From contig JAVXUO010000799.1 in NCBI GenBank assembly GCA_033065855.1, positions 310,001-374,000 of the forward strand: 64,000 bases of DNA, given 5' to 3'. Origin of the DNA: Escallonia rubra. Taxonomy: Eukaryota; Streptophyta; Magnoliopsida; Escalloniales; Escalloniaceae. The notes below the pieces were generated by a model. It saw only the letters and a list, made by a program, of their open reading frames with translations. It was not told where the DNA came from and made no database searches. The position numbers and the translations under genes are program-made. Positions within the stretch are counted from its first letter, which is position 1. The number at the start of each line of letters is the position of its first letter. Shown here one piece after another: positions 1-12,706 of this stretch.

Positions 1-1230
1 TGATTCAGGAATATTCTCGGTAGCTTCTGCCTATGACTTGTTATTTTCGGAGCGGGCATCTAAGCGAATACTCCGGCCAAATAGCTTATCATCCTCCCCG
101 GATCCTGTTTGGACAGTTTTATGGAAGCTCCGCTTGTCGGCTAAAATCATCTTTTTTCTATGGCCATTACTTTTAAACCGCCTTCCTTTGAGATCCTTCT
201 TATCTCATATAGGTATTTCGCCCCAGAAAAATTGTGTCCTATGCAATACCTTTGAAGAAACTGCCTAGCATCTTTTCCTCTCTTGCCAAAAAATCACCAC
301 TCTTTGGAGCTCTATGCAACTCAACTTTAGAAACCTTTAAAGAATGGCTCATAGCCTGGATTTCCTCTCCTAATTTCTCACGCCTTATACATCTCCGAAA
401 CTCTATACTCATAACTCTTTGGATCATTTGGATCAACCGCAACAAAATCCTTTTCAATCATGAAACATGAAATATTCAGCATCTTTTTACCCAGCGGATG
501 ACACTCAGTAAAAATATTTGGATTTGCTACCGATCCAAACCCAATTCCAGTCTTCCTCTCCGTATTGCAAGCAAACCCATAAATAGTCCGAGCATCTCTT
601 TTGTTCATCCATATTCATGCAATCAAGGATTCACCTACTTCACATCTCATATGATTTGCACTTTCAATCACACCTCCTTCGATTTCAGATTTATGTATTT
701 GATTCTTTGAATACTATGACTAATAATTTTGAAGGAGTCTTTCTCTCAAATAATTGTTCTGAGGCCTATCGAAAGAGTCTGCTCATATGCTTGAAATGAC
801 TCTTCCTTAACAACGTTACTCATTTGCATCTTAAATTTGACTATATGTTACAAATTTATGATCTACAGCAACCTAGCAGGACCAGGAAATCTTCAAATGC
901 TGGTCTAATGGCGGATATCCGTTTTGCTACCAAAGATTTCCACCATCTACAGATCAGTCACTCCCATATGCCAAGATAAATCGTCTACAGAGGAGTACTC
1001 TTTGTTTTTGTATCTTGCTCCTCTTTCTTTATTCCTGGGAGTATGCGCCCTATATATGTAAATATTATGTGTCTTCGAAACTATTTCGTAGTTGCTTCTT
1101 AGTTTGTAAATATTGTCACGCTACTCTTTTTTTCTTGGATAGTAGTCTAACTACTCCTGTAACCAAGGAAATTATCATGCTTCTTTTATGAAAATTCTCC
1201 TGTTTAAACCAAAAAATAAAAATAAAAAAT
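1..1230 (+). mobile_element. LINE (non-LTR retrotransposon) 3' remnant
   Basis: The frame at 38-268 reads like the zinc-binding domain that follows reverse transcriptase in plant LINEs: VWTVLWKLRLSAKIIFFLW, then LLNRLPLRSFLSHIGI, then a C-x2-C pair (CVLC). After position 268 the frame is broken by stops and shifts, and only scattered pieces of a possible RNase-H-like region can be sensed. The element ends in an A/T-rich tail (about 1207-1230), as expected for a LINE 3' end. Its 5' part lies outside the window. It is a dead copy with several breaks. The assignment rests on the protein pattern and not on a database match. Confidence 0.65.
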
Positions 1231-1950
1231 TACTAAGGAAAGGATCAACAACCAATGTAAAAACCATCATTTTCTCTTGAGCCCACAGCACAAATATGCA
1301 GCGCATAGCTCCACAAAAACGCCTAAAATAGCTACCCTAACCCCAGCTAGTCCACCAAAAAACTTGTGACAAATTCTGACATCCTAATACCTAGCTTTCA
1401 TCAAACAACACTCAGAATCATGTTAACAGCAGTCTCCAAACTAAACATGTCCTGCATAGAAGTTGAGCCACACACGACTTGGCAAGAGAGGTGGGCATAG
1501 TAACTGAACTTCAAAGAAGCTGGTTGGGTAGGAAAGTCATTTACAACAGAAACTCACTTAGCCAGAACCAACAAGCCACTATTTAGATTAAAAATGCCCC
1601 ATAAGCAGCTATAAATTGCTACTTCAATTAACCGCCTATAGTTCATTTATACAGCCCCCAGATCAGAAAGCACATCTACAACAGGTAAATCATTTAGCAT
1701 CTCAACTTACAGGGAATCCATAGCCCAATAAAAGCAAACCAACAAACTTAAAAGAGAATAAAATTGTCCCCAGAAATAGGGGGACAATATAAGCTACGCG
1801 ATATAAGGAAAGACAACAAATGAACTACTACTTGAAAAGCACTTAATGATACAGCCGCGGTAGGCAGTTCTCACAGCAGGCTTGCAGAACGAATTCACCC
1901 ATCTGGAAGAATGACCACGGTATGTGACTAGTAAGGAGCGAGGACAGCCT

Positions 1951-4900
1951 TCAATTAGACCACACATGGACCAGGCCGAGCCGATTACCGGTATAAATCT
2001 CGTTACGTTCTTCATCGTAAAAGAGTGCGGTGATGTCTTCTAGGGCTTCTGCGACCGTGCTCACAATCCCGGAAGCTTGAACCCGTTTCTTTGAAGTGCA
2101 TTTTCTGCCACTGCATCTGCTACTGCAAATGCAATCGTCCAAGGGAGAGCTGTTGCTTGCTTTTATTTTTGCGAGGCATTTTCCTGTCAATATGTTGCTG
2201 ATATTAATAGATCCTGCTGCATAAACAAAGCATAAATAGTTAGAAGGGTAGCTAAAAAGACATTCAAATTATGTTTGAAGTAGATACTGTTGCATAAACA
2301 AAGCAAAAAATGGTTGGAAGGAAAAAAATGTGCTTCAAATTATGTTTAAGTAGACATATTTGGGTAGCTTAAAAGATGTGTTCACCTATACACCAAGTAA
2401 TATTCCCTCCTACAAAGCTAATACCCAGATTTTCCCCAATACAGAGGGGTTCGGAAGGGTGTACTAGGTACCCTAATTTCTAAGCCAAAACCTCCCAGTT
2501 GTCAGCATATTGAAAAAGACCATCAATGATATAAGTAAAAGAACATGTGTTTCAGCCTTTAAGGTCACAATGCCACAATTCAAGTACTCCAAATCCCATG
2601 GACAACGTTAAAACAGCTGTCTATCATTGTTTTTCAAGAATCAATGTTGGAAGCATAAAGAATGCAACATGGTGACCAAAAGCTAAAGCCATTGAAATGC
2701 CAAAAAGGCACCATCATGCTCAACACAAACTGTCCGATGACATTCCAACACTTCAAAGATTCACACCATTGAATAGAATGAATCGTGATTAAACTCAAAA
2801 TTTTCAATTTCTTTCCCTCGTTACTGCTATATGATCAACAAACCTGGTGATACTAAAAACAAAGAAAAAGCATCGAATACTACTTACTATCATTCATAGT
2901 AACTCACCATTTCCTTCCGACAATGGATCGTCAGAATCAGCTTTGCAGTAAGAAATTATAAGATCCTGGTCACTAGTGATGTATATATTGTTAGTGTTGC
3001 AATCTGGATGCCACAAAAGATGATCCTCGAATGAAGTCACAAGCTCGCCACGGAAGTTCCAAACAGCCACCGTTCGATTTCTAAATGTCAGGAATAACTG
3101 GTTCTCGTAAAGAAAAATGAATGCTGACGGGGTCATAAACTCAGTTCTACTAACTTCTGTTAGCTCAGAATTCCGGACCTGCAGACAATAGTTGCCAGTT
3201 TTCAGATGCATATTGATAACAGAGGAACACGAGATGATAACAAAGACTTACATCGAGAATCTGAAGATTCTCATTCTCTTGCTTGACAAGAAGCTTTTCA
3301 TTGAACTGTTCAATGAAGTCCACCTTCTTATTTCGATGAAGCAAATGATTGAAAGATTTGAGAACAGTCCCATCTTCTATCGAAAGGATCTTAAGAGGAA
3401 CATGGCCACTAGCTTTAGTAAAAATCAACAACATGATTCCAGGACTGTTTACCAGAAGGAGAAAAAAGGTGTGAGAGGCCATCATGAATACACATGAAGC
3501 AATATTATGGTAGACAACATGACAGACTAAAAGGACTCAAGTTTTAGAAAAGACGGTGATATGTGCATTATCAATAAGATTTCCTTTATCCAAAAGATTT
3601 CCGTCTTCATAACTGCTTGCTCCGCTTTACACTGACTATATAAAAGAATGAAAATAGCCCTTTTTTTCTAGGATACAATAGTCAGGTAAAACCTTCTAAG
3701 GATGCATAAGAATTCACCAACTATGAGCCATGAGAACAGCAATGTAACAGATAAAGGCAGTAGTATTTGGTAGGGAATAAGGAACATTAGACAAGAGCTA
3801 ACCAAAGAAGCCTAACATGCCCAAACAGAAACCAATAAAAATAACACGACTCCCCTCATCTTGCAAAACTTGCCTTAAACGTCCCCCTACATAGATGTAC
3901 TGTGCAAAGTTAAATGATGCTTTACAGAATCAAAGTGTTCAAATGGTCTCCTCAAACATTGCACTCAACTCAGATCAATCGCTCACAGAAATTTATAGAC
4001 CTTCTAAACAGACCCATAATCATGCAATGAATGGACTCCAATTCCTTAACTGCCAAATAAAGCCACAAGTCTCTATTGTTCTCAAAAGAAGAAAGGGCAG
4101 GTACCACATTAATAGTTTCAGGTGCATATATGTTGGAAGCCAATATGTTATCAGTGAAATAGCATGTCAATGCATCAAAGACAAATTTTTCTATAATTAT
4201 ACAAGAATATGCATATAAATGGCTGCGGGTGTATGTCAGAATAAGAGAAGTTACCTGATCTTAATCTCTTGCACATTTTTATCCGATATGGAGTATAACA
4301 TTGTATAGTTTTTCAAGTCAAACACCTTGTATATGCTGATAAAAAGAAAACATATACAAGTCAAACTCCAGAAGCAAAATATGTTAGATGGTGGTCATAA
4401 GATAGCAACTAAGGATATCTTGGCTGTACAAATCTTACCTATCCTGAGCAGAATACGTGAGAACCTTCCCATTCACATCATCAAACTCCACAAAACCAGG
4501 CCATTTCAAAGACTCGGACTCGAAAAGCGCAAACCCAGCATCTGGTTTTCCCCTCCTTATATATCTGAGAACATTAATGGGAATACCCTTTCAGTATAAG
4601 AAGCACGTACTAAACCTATATATACCAATATCTAGTGAAAGAGCTTTCACATACTCGATCCTTGTGGTTCTGCATTTCAAGGAACTGAAATTGTCTGAAG
4701 CATAAACTGAAACTGTAATAAGTGAATCATTATTTTTGTTATAAAACAAGCTTCGTATTACTTCATCCGGACTGACATTCAGAAAACATATCCTCTGGTT
4801 AGTCTCTGCATCCACAATCAACATGTTAAGAACCCCTTTCCAGAATTGGAAAAAAATCGATGAAAAACAAGCATATGGAGAAAACTATCTAATTGCAACT

Positions 4901-6313
4901 CTACCTCGGCTAAATGCTGCACAAACACCGGATTGTGCAAGAGCAAAGACAATATCACGAGCAGCTACTATCTCAATTATTTTTGACCTCTTCTTGAGAA
5001 ATGGCAGTACCATGGCGCAGTGTCCCTTTGGATCGTGAGTATCGTATTCCTCCTGATATTCACCCAACCAATCATCTAGGCCATTAGCCCACCAACAAAC
5101 CATTTGGATCACTAGTAAACCAACATACACTTAATGCAGAGCCAGACATCATACTGACGAATTCTATATGGAAAGCTAATATATGCACAAGCTAAGCTAA
5201 GGTAAAGATAAACCTGAGCTCCTATGTCTGAATGGGGTCCCAAAACAGTTTTGTATCACACAATTTCAAATTGCAATACCCCTCTTTCTACTCTCTTAAT
5301 ATTTCGATTCTTGTGTTAAGGTTTAGGCGACGATGATGAAAAGCGTAAACAATTCAAACTCTGCAAACATGGGACTCTTTAGTGAGTTTACCACTTCAAC
5401 AAGCACCCAACAAACAGGCCATCAGCTGGCAGAAGTCTCCTTAATGTAGCAAATCTAGTCACCACTCCAGCCAGACAATGATGATACCTCATCTCCTTTC
5501 CCAAGTACAAAAAACCAGCTATGCATTTCCATCCAACCTCCACCAAAATCAGGTTGGTTACTTTACCTCGAGCATTGTAGAAAGAAACGCGACCGATAAA
5601 AATCGTATCATGTATTCGCACTAATTGATCAACTTTTAGAGATGCAAATGTGCAGTAGAATTTTTAAGATCCTGAAAATGGGAAGGAAACATCAAACTTG
5701 TGAACCCTAATTCTTCATTTTACACTCGATGGACCTAAAATTTCCATTTCCACTCTTATCATGAGCATGACAAATTAATTCATCAATTAGCTTACTAATC
5801 AACTTCCAAAGTACGCAAACGGGCACTAGGATCTTCAAGACCCCAAAAATAGTCAATTAAAAGAACGAAGTGGGGGGAGACAAGAAAGAGAGGAAGAAGG
5901 AGTAAGTGAGTTCAGATAAGAAGGGAGGTGGGTAATTTGATTCCTAGTTAGGTTTCCAGCTCGGTACCGGATTCGTTACATCAACATTCCAAACCCTAGT
6001 TATTCATTTCTACCCAAAAAAAAAAACCCTAACAAGTAACATATCCATTTCCACTTTACATGGGCATAACAAATTCAATTAAACGAACAAAAAACCGAAA
6101 TTAAATCAAGCGAACCTGCAATCGGATATTCCTGAACCTCTCCTGCGCGTCGCTCATGCTAAAAGCCCGGTCGCGCTTCGAGCAAATCTCTCTCCTCTGG
6201 AGCTTCTTCACGCTGTTGACAAACCCATCCATGGCGCCGCGCGGCCGCTTCTTCGCCACCACCCGCCGCCCGTTGCACGGCCGTGGACTCGCCGTAATCC
6301 TCCGTCCGTCCAT
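1951..6313 (-). CDS. WD40-repeat (transducin-like) protein, 8 exons, 477 aa
   Basis: Exons on the minus strand: 6116-6313, 4905-5052, 4655-4805, 4439-4564, 4255-4335, 3252-3444, 2908-3178 and 1951-2216. All junctions are GT-AG, and the lengths sum to 1434 nt, an intact frame of 477 codons plus stop. The ATG at 6313 begins MDGRRITASPRPCNGRR; an in-frame GTG just upstream is not a plausible start. The protein has a basic N-terminus (KKRPRG, KKLQRREICSKRDRAF) followed by beta-propeller-like segments, for example TVAVWNFRGELVTSF and a C-terminal EIYTGNRLGLVHVWSN. I recall this as a highly conserved, single-domain plant 'transducin/WD40 repeat-like' protein without an assigned biochemical role. 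WD40 propellers usually act as scaffolds for protein complexes. The 5' basic stretch could direct it to the nucleus, which is inference. The large intron 1 (5053-6115) holds a spurious reverse ORF and no coding sequence I trust. Confidence 0.9.
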
Positions 6314-6575
6314 CCCCAAAAATTCCCCCACTACAAACTCAACCTAAACCCCTATATATGTACCAATATATCATACACACACCACCAATTAAAACCACTA
6401 ACTAAGAGCTTCGATCATTTATGCCCTGATTAACACGCGATCTAGAGCCAAATCTCGCTCTACAAAACCCTAAAAAATAGGGCTTTTTTGGGTGCCCGGT
6501 GCCCGGACTGTTAGCTGAAGCACAAATCGAGAGAGATGACTCAATATTGCTCTGCAAGTGTGTGTATATATAGGA
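6314..6575 (-). promoter_or_regulatory. 5' UTR and candidate TATA box of the WD40 gene
   Basis: Upstream of the minus-strand ATG lies a pyrimidine-rich leader. A TATATATA run at about 6564-6572 is placed as a possible TATA box about 250 bp before the start codon. Several CT/GA runs (about 6600-6670) flank it. Placement is by pattern only, and no transcript evidence is available. Confidence 0.3.
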
Positions 6576-6679
6576 GATAAGTGCGTGTGTGTGTAATCTG
6601 ATCCCTCCCTCTCTCTGTGTAAGAAAGACGGTAGAGAGAGTGAAAAACTCTGTCGGGAAAGAGAGAGAATTGTGTCGGA

Positions 6680-8366
6680 TTTCAAAAATAATTTGGAGTC
6701 CGGCTCTTATTCAAAATCCGGATCCACAGTTCCATACATATAAGGCCTTGTTTGGTTCTTCCTCCCCCTTCAATTGTTGGCTTCATTTATGTGCCCGGTT
6801 GATTGTTTTTGCGCTATTTTGTGTTATGAAATAAATTTTGCATACAACAATAGGCATCATCATAAGAAGAAATAGCATTAAATTGATTTAATCGTGGTTG
6901 TAAAGCTAAAATAATCTTTGCAAATGGAAGAATAATAATAATGCATGAGAGCAAAAAGGTATCGATGTCTAATGACCGGGAAAAAGAAGGAATCGAACTG
7001 TCAGGAATTTGATTGTATCAAAGTTGTTCATATATGTATAGCCATAATAGACACGTTTTTCCCTGTATGTTTGGATACTTGCCATTTTTCGAACGATGCT
7101 ATGGCTTGTGGCCACTTGCAAAATTCGCCGTGATTTTGTTGCCGACCTAGACACGAAAGATCAGGCTGACAATTAACTGGCTTATCTCAATCGTTAAAAT
7201 TTATGTAGCTAAGGTTTCAATCACCGGCGACTTACTGGCCCAAGTCCTCCTCAACGCAGATAGTCGTGGATTTACATCGGTGTTACCTTCGTACCCGACA
7301 GCAACGAACCTCTGTTGATGCTTCATCCCTTGAGGCAAAATGGGGAGCAATGAACGATTGATCGTAACCGGCATCGGACGCTCGTTAGCATCTTTAGACT
7401 CGAGAGTTGGGCAGGGGTACAAAGATAGAAAAATAATTGAATTCATTGACGCCGATCAAAGCTCGTTGAGGATTTAGACTCGATACTTAAGGAGACGTGA
7501 TATTTATTGGTTTGGCGATATCTTATTACAACGTTGGTGTTTAACGTGTTTTACATACTTGGTCCAGCGATAAACAACAACGGTAAACTTTTTGTTTAGA
7601 GATACTCGCTGAAAAAATCAATCGTGGAAGTAAGAAATTACAATACTTTAGGAAATTTTTATTTTCGTACTATCGTATGCTTATCCACACCTCACTCTCT
7701 TAATGTAAATTACTAATTTGTCATTAAAGCTCTTTTTAGCGAGAAATTTATACGTGAATAAGCATGATGATGTATATATAATAGGAAAATGAAGGCAAAG
7801 ATAAGTGTTTTCTCTCTTTATGTACGTTTCTTTTTTAAATAGACGCAATAAACTTCCAACACCCTTGTGTACTACCTTGTGGTATTTGCAGAACCTGTAT
7901 TTTGACTCACTTACATCAACATGCAATTTAAGTCTCTTTTGTTCAATAATATCTGTGATAAACTTAAACATCTCTTTCAGAAATTGTGCACATTAATCAA
8001 AACAGTTACAGAATTATTAAAAAAAATCATTATCATCACAAGGCCCTTTTATTTACTTTAAGCAAAAATTGCACTCTGGCCCCTTATTTTAATTATTGTA
8101 AAAACTTCACCCTTCTCCTCCACATTTTATTGTTAGTTCGTTGATACTCATATCATTTTGTCTTCAATTAAGGTTCAAAAGCATGCTTTGTAAAAAACAA
8201 GAAATTTAGTTTAGACAGTGCTATTTTGTTGTAAAAAAAAAATATTATATAAGTTGGTCTTAAGAACCATACATAATAAAGAACAAAATATGTTTCTGAA
8301 TAATAGTAAAATTGTGTTGTAACAAATATATTACGTAATTTAGTCTTAAGACCCATACAGAATAAA

Positions 8367-8400
<34 letters not shown>

Positions 8401-8820
8401 CATTTTGAAATTTTGAACAAGTTGATAATTATCACGTCACAAGAGATCCAAATCACATGTTAGTGAGTTTTCCTTTTTTTTTTTCCAAGAATTTTACTTC
8501 AGTCCACTGCTTTTCCATTTTATCTGAGTAGATTAGTTTATTCGTGTTAGTTTTATTTAATTGAAAAATACTGAAAAATTTCAGCAATCCAAACACAGCC
8601 TAAACAGGCACATGTACAATCCGCAGTATTAGTGAAAAAAAACAAGATATATACACACACAAATGTTTGTCCACACGTACTTTGTCGCTAAAAATACATC
8701 TAACAAAGAATTAAATCTCTGTATTTGAACAACATTGGAGAATATTCATGAGATATAGCAAATATACAGTGTCTGAGTTGGATTGCATGCTGCTCTGATA
8801 ACATGCATTGAAGGTGATTA
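6680..8820. other. AT-rich intergenic stretch, no gene seen
   Basis: Short ORFs here have no recognisable domain and no supporting splice structure. An (AT)n microsatellite lies at 8369-8397. A slightly GC-richer island (about 7200-7450) is unexplained. Confidence 0.5.
8369..8397. repeat. (AT)n microsatellite
   Basis: Uninterrupted AT dinucleotide run in intergenic DNA. Confidence 0.9.
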
Positions 8821-8829
8821 TAGAAATTT

Positions 8830-10034
8830 GGGTAAATTACACACGGCTCCCCTGAGGTTTGCCTATATTACACACGGACCCCCCTATCTTTTTTTATTAC
8901 ACTAAGCTACACATTTTTATTTTTCTGTTAACGGAGTTAACAAAATTAATAAAAGGACGGTCTTACCCATGATTGAACAAGTTAATTTACCACCCCTCCT
9001 CTCTTCTCTCTCTTTCTCTCACACACACACACGCACACGCCTACAGTACCCTTTGCACTGCCACACCACTGCCGGCGAAGCCACGGGCCACCAACCATAG
9101 CCACCACGACCCATTGTCGACCACACCCCACCCCCCCTCCCCCACCCTCAACCACCGCACAACCTATTCCCTACGACCCCCTATTTATCATCAGCCCTCC
9201 AACACACACACATACATAAACAAACACCCTGTCAACACACAAACACATCCACTATACTATCGAACTGCAGAGGGATGAGGGGAGGTGGTTATTTTTCGTG
9301 GCAATCGAGGAATAAAAGCCGGAGTCCATGGTTATCGAGGGAGAAGGGTTCGGATTTGATAATTATGGCGACGGTCGGTGGAGGGATTGGACTAATTTGT
9401 TAGTTTGTGGAGGTCAGACGGGGGAGGTGGTTATTGTAGTGGCAGCTATTACTGGTGATTTGCTGGAGGACGATGGCAGCGGCGGCGGTGGCGTTGTCGA
9501 AGACGGAGATCTCGTCCACGTCCTTGATGATGGAGCGGGTCTTGAGGATGGAAGGCTTGAGGCGGTTGAAGTAGAAGCTGTTGGGCTGCTAGAGGTACTG
9601 GAGCTGGTATCTCTGCTGGGCGGCGATGATGGAGGCGGGACAGGAGCCGAAGCTGCCGTTGTGGATGCGGGCGGTGGAGGCGGCGTGGTGGGAGAATTCG
9701 ACGAGGAGTTCGGAGGGGGTGATGGGGGTGGGCTTGAGCTTTTTGGACGGGGGGCTGTGGGCGGTGGTGATGGTGGAGGTCGTGGGAGGCCATGGTGAAG
9801 CTTGAGTCAAGTGGATAAAGAGAAGGAGAAGCATAAAGAGAAGGAGAAGATAAGGGCATTCTCGATATATCATAATAAATCAAAGTTGCCCTAATATTTT
9901 CTCACGGCACCCTAACAGAAATGGGTGCTTTGTAACACAATACCAAACTACAGGGGGCGGAGAGTAATAAAAAAAGATAGGGGGGTCCGTGTGTAATATA
10001 GGCAAACCTCAGGGGAGCCGTGTGTAATTTACCC
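8830..10034. mobile_element. Non-autonomous Mutator-like element (Pack-MULE), copy 1
   Basis: The ends are near-perfect inverted repeats of about 70 bp starting GGGTAAATTACACACGG and closing with the reverse complement. A perfect 9-bp target duplication, tagaaattt, flanks them at 8821-8829 and 10035-10043; 9 bp is the hallmark of the Mutator superfamily. The element is 1205 bp long and encodes no transposase. Inside, on the minus strand, it carries a plant gene fragment matching the N-terminal part of L-cysteine desulfhydrase (separate entry). A second copy of exactly the same length lies inverted at 59029-60233. The two differ by a few substitutions and two 18-bp indels, so amplification was recent. 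Transposition must have relied on a transposase encoded elsewhere. Confidence 0.88.
9450..9794 (-). pseudogene. Captured L-cysteine desulfhydrase 5' exon fragment (in MULE copy 1)
   Basis: The minus-strand frame reads KKLKPTPITPSELLVEFSHH, then ARIHNGSFGSCPASIIAAQ, RYQLQYL, a stop, then QPNSFYFNRLKPSILKTR, SIIKDVDEISVFDNATAAAAIVLQQI. This is the N-terminal region of the PLP-dependent (aminotransferase class V fold) plant L-cysteine desulfhydrase, which splits cysteine to pyruvate, ammonia and sulfide. The motifs used are NGSFG, FYFN, DNAT and AAAIVLQQI. Only about the first 100 residues are present, with no lysine-containing PLP site, so no active enzyme can result. A TAG stands where the family has a glutamine codon, and the upstream ATG (MASHD) is in another frame. 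The identical stop in copy 2 shows the fragment was already dead before it multiplied. Confidence 0.72.
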
Positions 10035-10082
10035 TAGAAATTTAGACTTTTATCTTGTGCATCTAAACATCATTGACAACTT

Positions 10083-10587
10083 GGCTTCGTTTGACAAATT
10101 TTATTTTTTTTTGGTTTTCAGTTTCTAAAAATAAATAAATTAAAGAGCAGTTTAAAATTTATTTTTTTTACCAAAACAAGTGGGTGTTTGATAACCCAGT
10201 TTTATTTTGACTTTTTTTTTTATAACCCAGTTTTTTATTTTAAAGTTTTTTTTTTGTGGTTTACGGTGGCGGTGGTGGGGCGTAGCGGTAGCCGACGATG
10301 GTGGTGGCTAATGGCTACCGACAGTTGTCGGCGGCAACCTCCGGCCACTGTCGGCAAGCCGCCGCCGGTGGTCGCCTGAGGTGGCTGCTGGCGGTGGGAG
10401 GGTGGTGGTCTAAAAAAGAAAAAACCAAAAGTAAAAAAAAAAAACTCATTTTTGGAGTTTTTTTTTTTCCTTCTTCAGTTTAAAAATAGTTTTTTAAACT
10501 GGAGAAGAAAAAAAAATGGTTACCAAAAGCGCTTTGTTTTTTCTAATTTTCAAAACTGGAAAAAAAAAATGAGTGTCAAACAGGGCC
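10083..10587. mobile_element. GT-rich terminal-inverted-repeat element, copy A
   Basis: The ends resemble inverted repeats (left GGCTTCGTTTGAC, right GTCAAACAGGGCC) followed by long A/T runs. The centre is a GC-rich GGTGG-type island at about 10260-10410. Related copies are at 17218-17600 and 50197-50623. The terminal pattern is like those of hAT-type non-autonomous elements, but I could not find a convincing target duplication, so the superfamily is uncertain. Confidence 0.55.
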
Positions 10588-10589
10588 TT

Positions 10590-12700
10590 AGACTTTGATT
10601 TTTTTTACTAAAAGGTTTATAGTGACCATTTTAAAAGCTATTACTACTAGATTATAATCAAGTAATTTTTTTTTTCTTAGCAACGAATGTAGAGCATAAG
10701 TGGCATGAAGTGGAGTGCAAATATGATTCCCGAGTATAAAAGAAATTTTTTTTTACCCTACCTTTGTTGCGTTGAAAAATTGTTACATAGAGTATAACGT
10801 CAACGTTGTTTGAAAGTTTTGCTCTAATAGGTAAGCTGTATCCAAGAATATTGAAAATATGCAACATATTTGCACTATTTGAGTGGGATTGCAGACATAT
10901 GTTTGCATGGATTACATACATTGAAGGTGATTACAGTACATGTAACTAAGCAATGAACAGATTTAGGTACGCAAAAAAATGTTGAAGAGTAGAAAGCGGT
11001 TTGTTAAAAATAATTTTTAGATTAAAAAGGTTAAAGACCAACACTGAAAAAAGAAAATAGAGTTTACCCACATAATTTATCGTTATAGTTTTTTTCTTTT
11101 CGGTTAAGAGGAAAAATATTTCATATATAAAAGAATTTTACAAGCGGTCCTAGTTAAATCATCTATTTTACATACATAAAAGTAATATCGATTGTTGCCA
11201 TTAATACTACAGAATAACTACTAACCTATAAACTCTATACAAATTACAACTAGACTAAAGTAGAACATATCCTACACTTCAGTCTAACTTTTCGTAACTT
11301 GCTAAGACTTACCGGTTACAATTTTAACACTAAATACATCAAATCACGTAACATACAATATAATTTTACAATGAGAAGGACAATCGGAACCACGCCAAAC
11401 AAAGGTGTACTCGATTACCTTCGGAACCACAACACAAGGACGAAAGTCTTAGAGGCTATCAACACCGTAAGGGCCACTTTTTCTACCAACATTTCCAATA
11501 CCACCGATAAACCGGGGAACGAAACAACGACCACACAAGATATTCTCCCAAATCTCAAAATATGTGCAGCAAAACAATTATGGCTAAGCCTTAGAAATGT
11601 GGCATGCACCGACTTGGAATATGATCGAAGTGTCTCAGGACTCTACGCGACTATGCAACCTTTTCTTCTTGGTCATTAGCTAGATCCTTTTGTTACACAT
11701 CGGCGCGATGTGCTTTCATTCACCTCACCCCTAACACCCCCGGATCAATGCCAAATTCCACCTGCACTGTCTAGTTCCCACACAAAAATCACAAATTGCG
11801 GTGGTTTTTTGTATATCAAACCAATCATCTGAGGTAATTCCCTACTATTAATCTTAATTATTCGTCTACTATGTTGATTCACATTCATTACGGCTTACTG
11901 CTTAAACGCGTGCAATGCACGACATGTGGGCAAAAGAAGATTTTGTTGTGGCAATTTAACCGCACGTTAAGATTTGTCCCTAAATGTCCAATAAAAAATA
12001 TTGCTTAGGCAGTATGGAAACGGTCTCTGAAGATCTCTAACAAGAAGTTTGGATTTTGGGTCGGAGCAAGTCTGTTGCGACTGGAGCAATATTTTTCTGT
12101 ATGCAAAAATATACGATGTAAGTTTGGTAAATTCCCAGCCTTTTAGAACACCACAACCTTTAAGAGTAAGGGATGATATAGTTTTTCTCCGTGAGTTTAA
12201 GGAGTGGTTGCACTTAAGACTCATATTTAGAAAAATATTACCTATGTCTGTTAACCACACGAAATACAAACGAACTTAACATTCTCGATAAGTTGACTAT
12301 GGTACCCTATTATACCCTTGGATCCGTAGACGATCATCACAACGCCCATACAGATCCATTGGACCAACACCAGACAGATACATCGTACCCTTGGACCTTA
12401 GTACAATGATTTCTTGCAGTATTTTTTGTTATTTACAAACAAACATCTTTACTTTAATCCTCTTGTCAATTGTCTACGAAAGTAAAAGATCATCAACACA
12501 TATTAAAGCGAACAATCACTCTATTAAGAAAATAATTCATCAACGTAGAGCAGTCAAAATGGATATATGCCCAACATCACTCTTGTGCAAACTATCTCCA
12601 TTTCTTTATAAAAGCTTTTCTATTTTTTCCGAAACTACATTAATACTACAAGAAATGAGATCCTTTATCGAGGGAGTGGACATGATTTCTGAGTGATTTT
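10590..12700. other. Intergenic stretch with unrecognised ORFs
   Basis: ORFs at 11299-11679 (+, 126 aa) and 11967-12269 (-, 100 aa) have no domain I can name, low complexity is limited, and no splice-supported extension was found. The 11.3-11.7 kb segment has fairly even codon-like composition and could be a relic of an element or gene, but I cannot support a function. Confidence 0.35.
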
Positions 12701-12706
12701 ACAGCT

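Noticed and set aside
5388-5621. 77-aa ORF (-) inside intron 1 of the WD40 gene
   Set aside because: Joining it would break the otherwise perfect exon 1 to exon 2 frame (NIRLQ-EEYDTHD), and it has no family resemblance.
9328-9798. 156-aa Gly/Val/Asp-rich ORF (+) in MULE copy 1, mirrored in copy 2
   Set aside because: It is the opposite-strand shadow of the captured desulfhydrase fragment; low complexity, no start context, same shadow in both copies.
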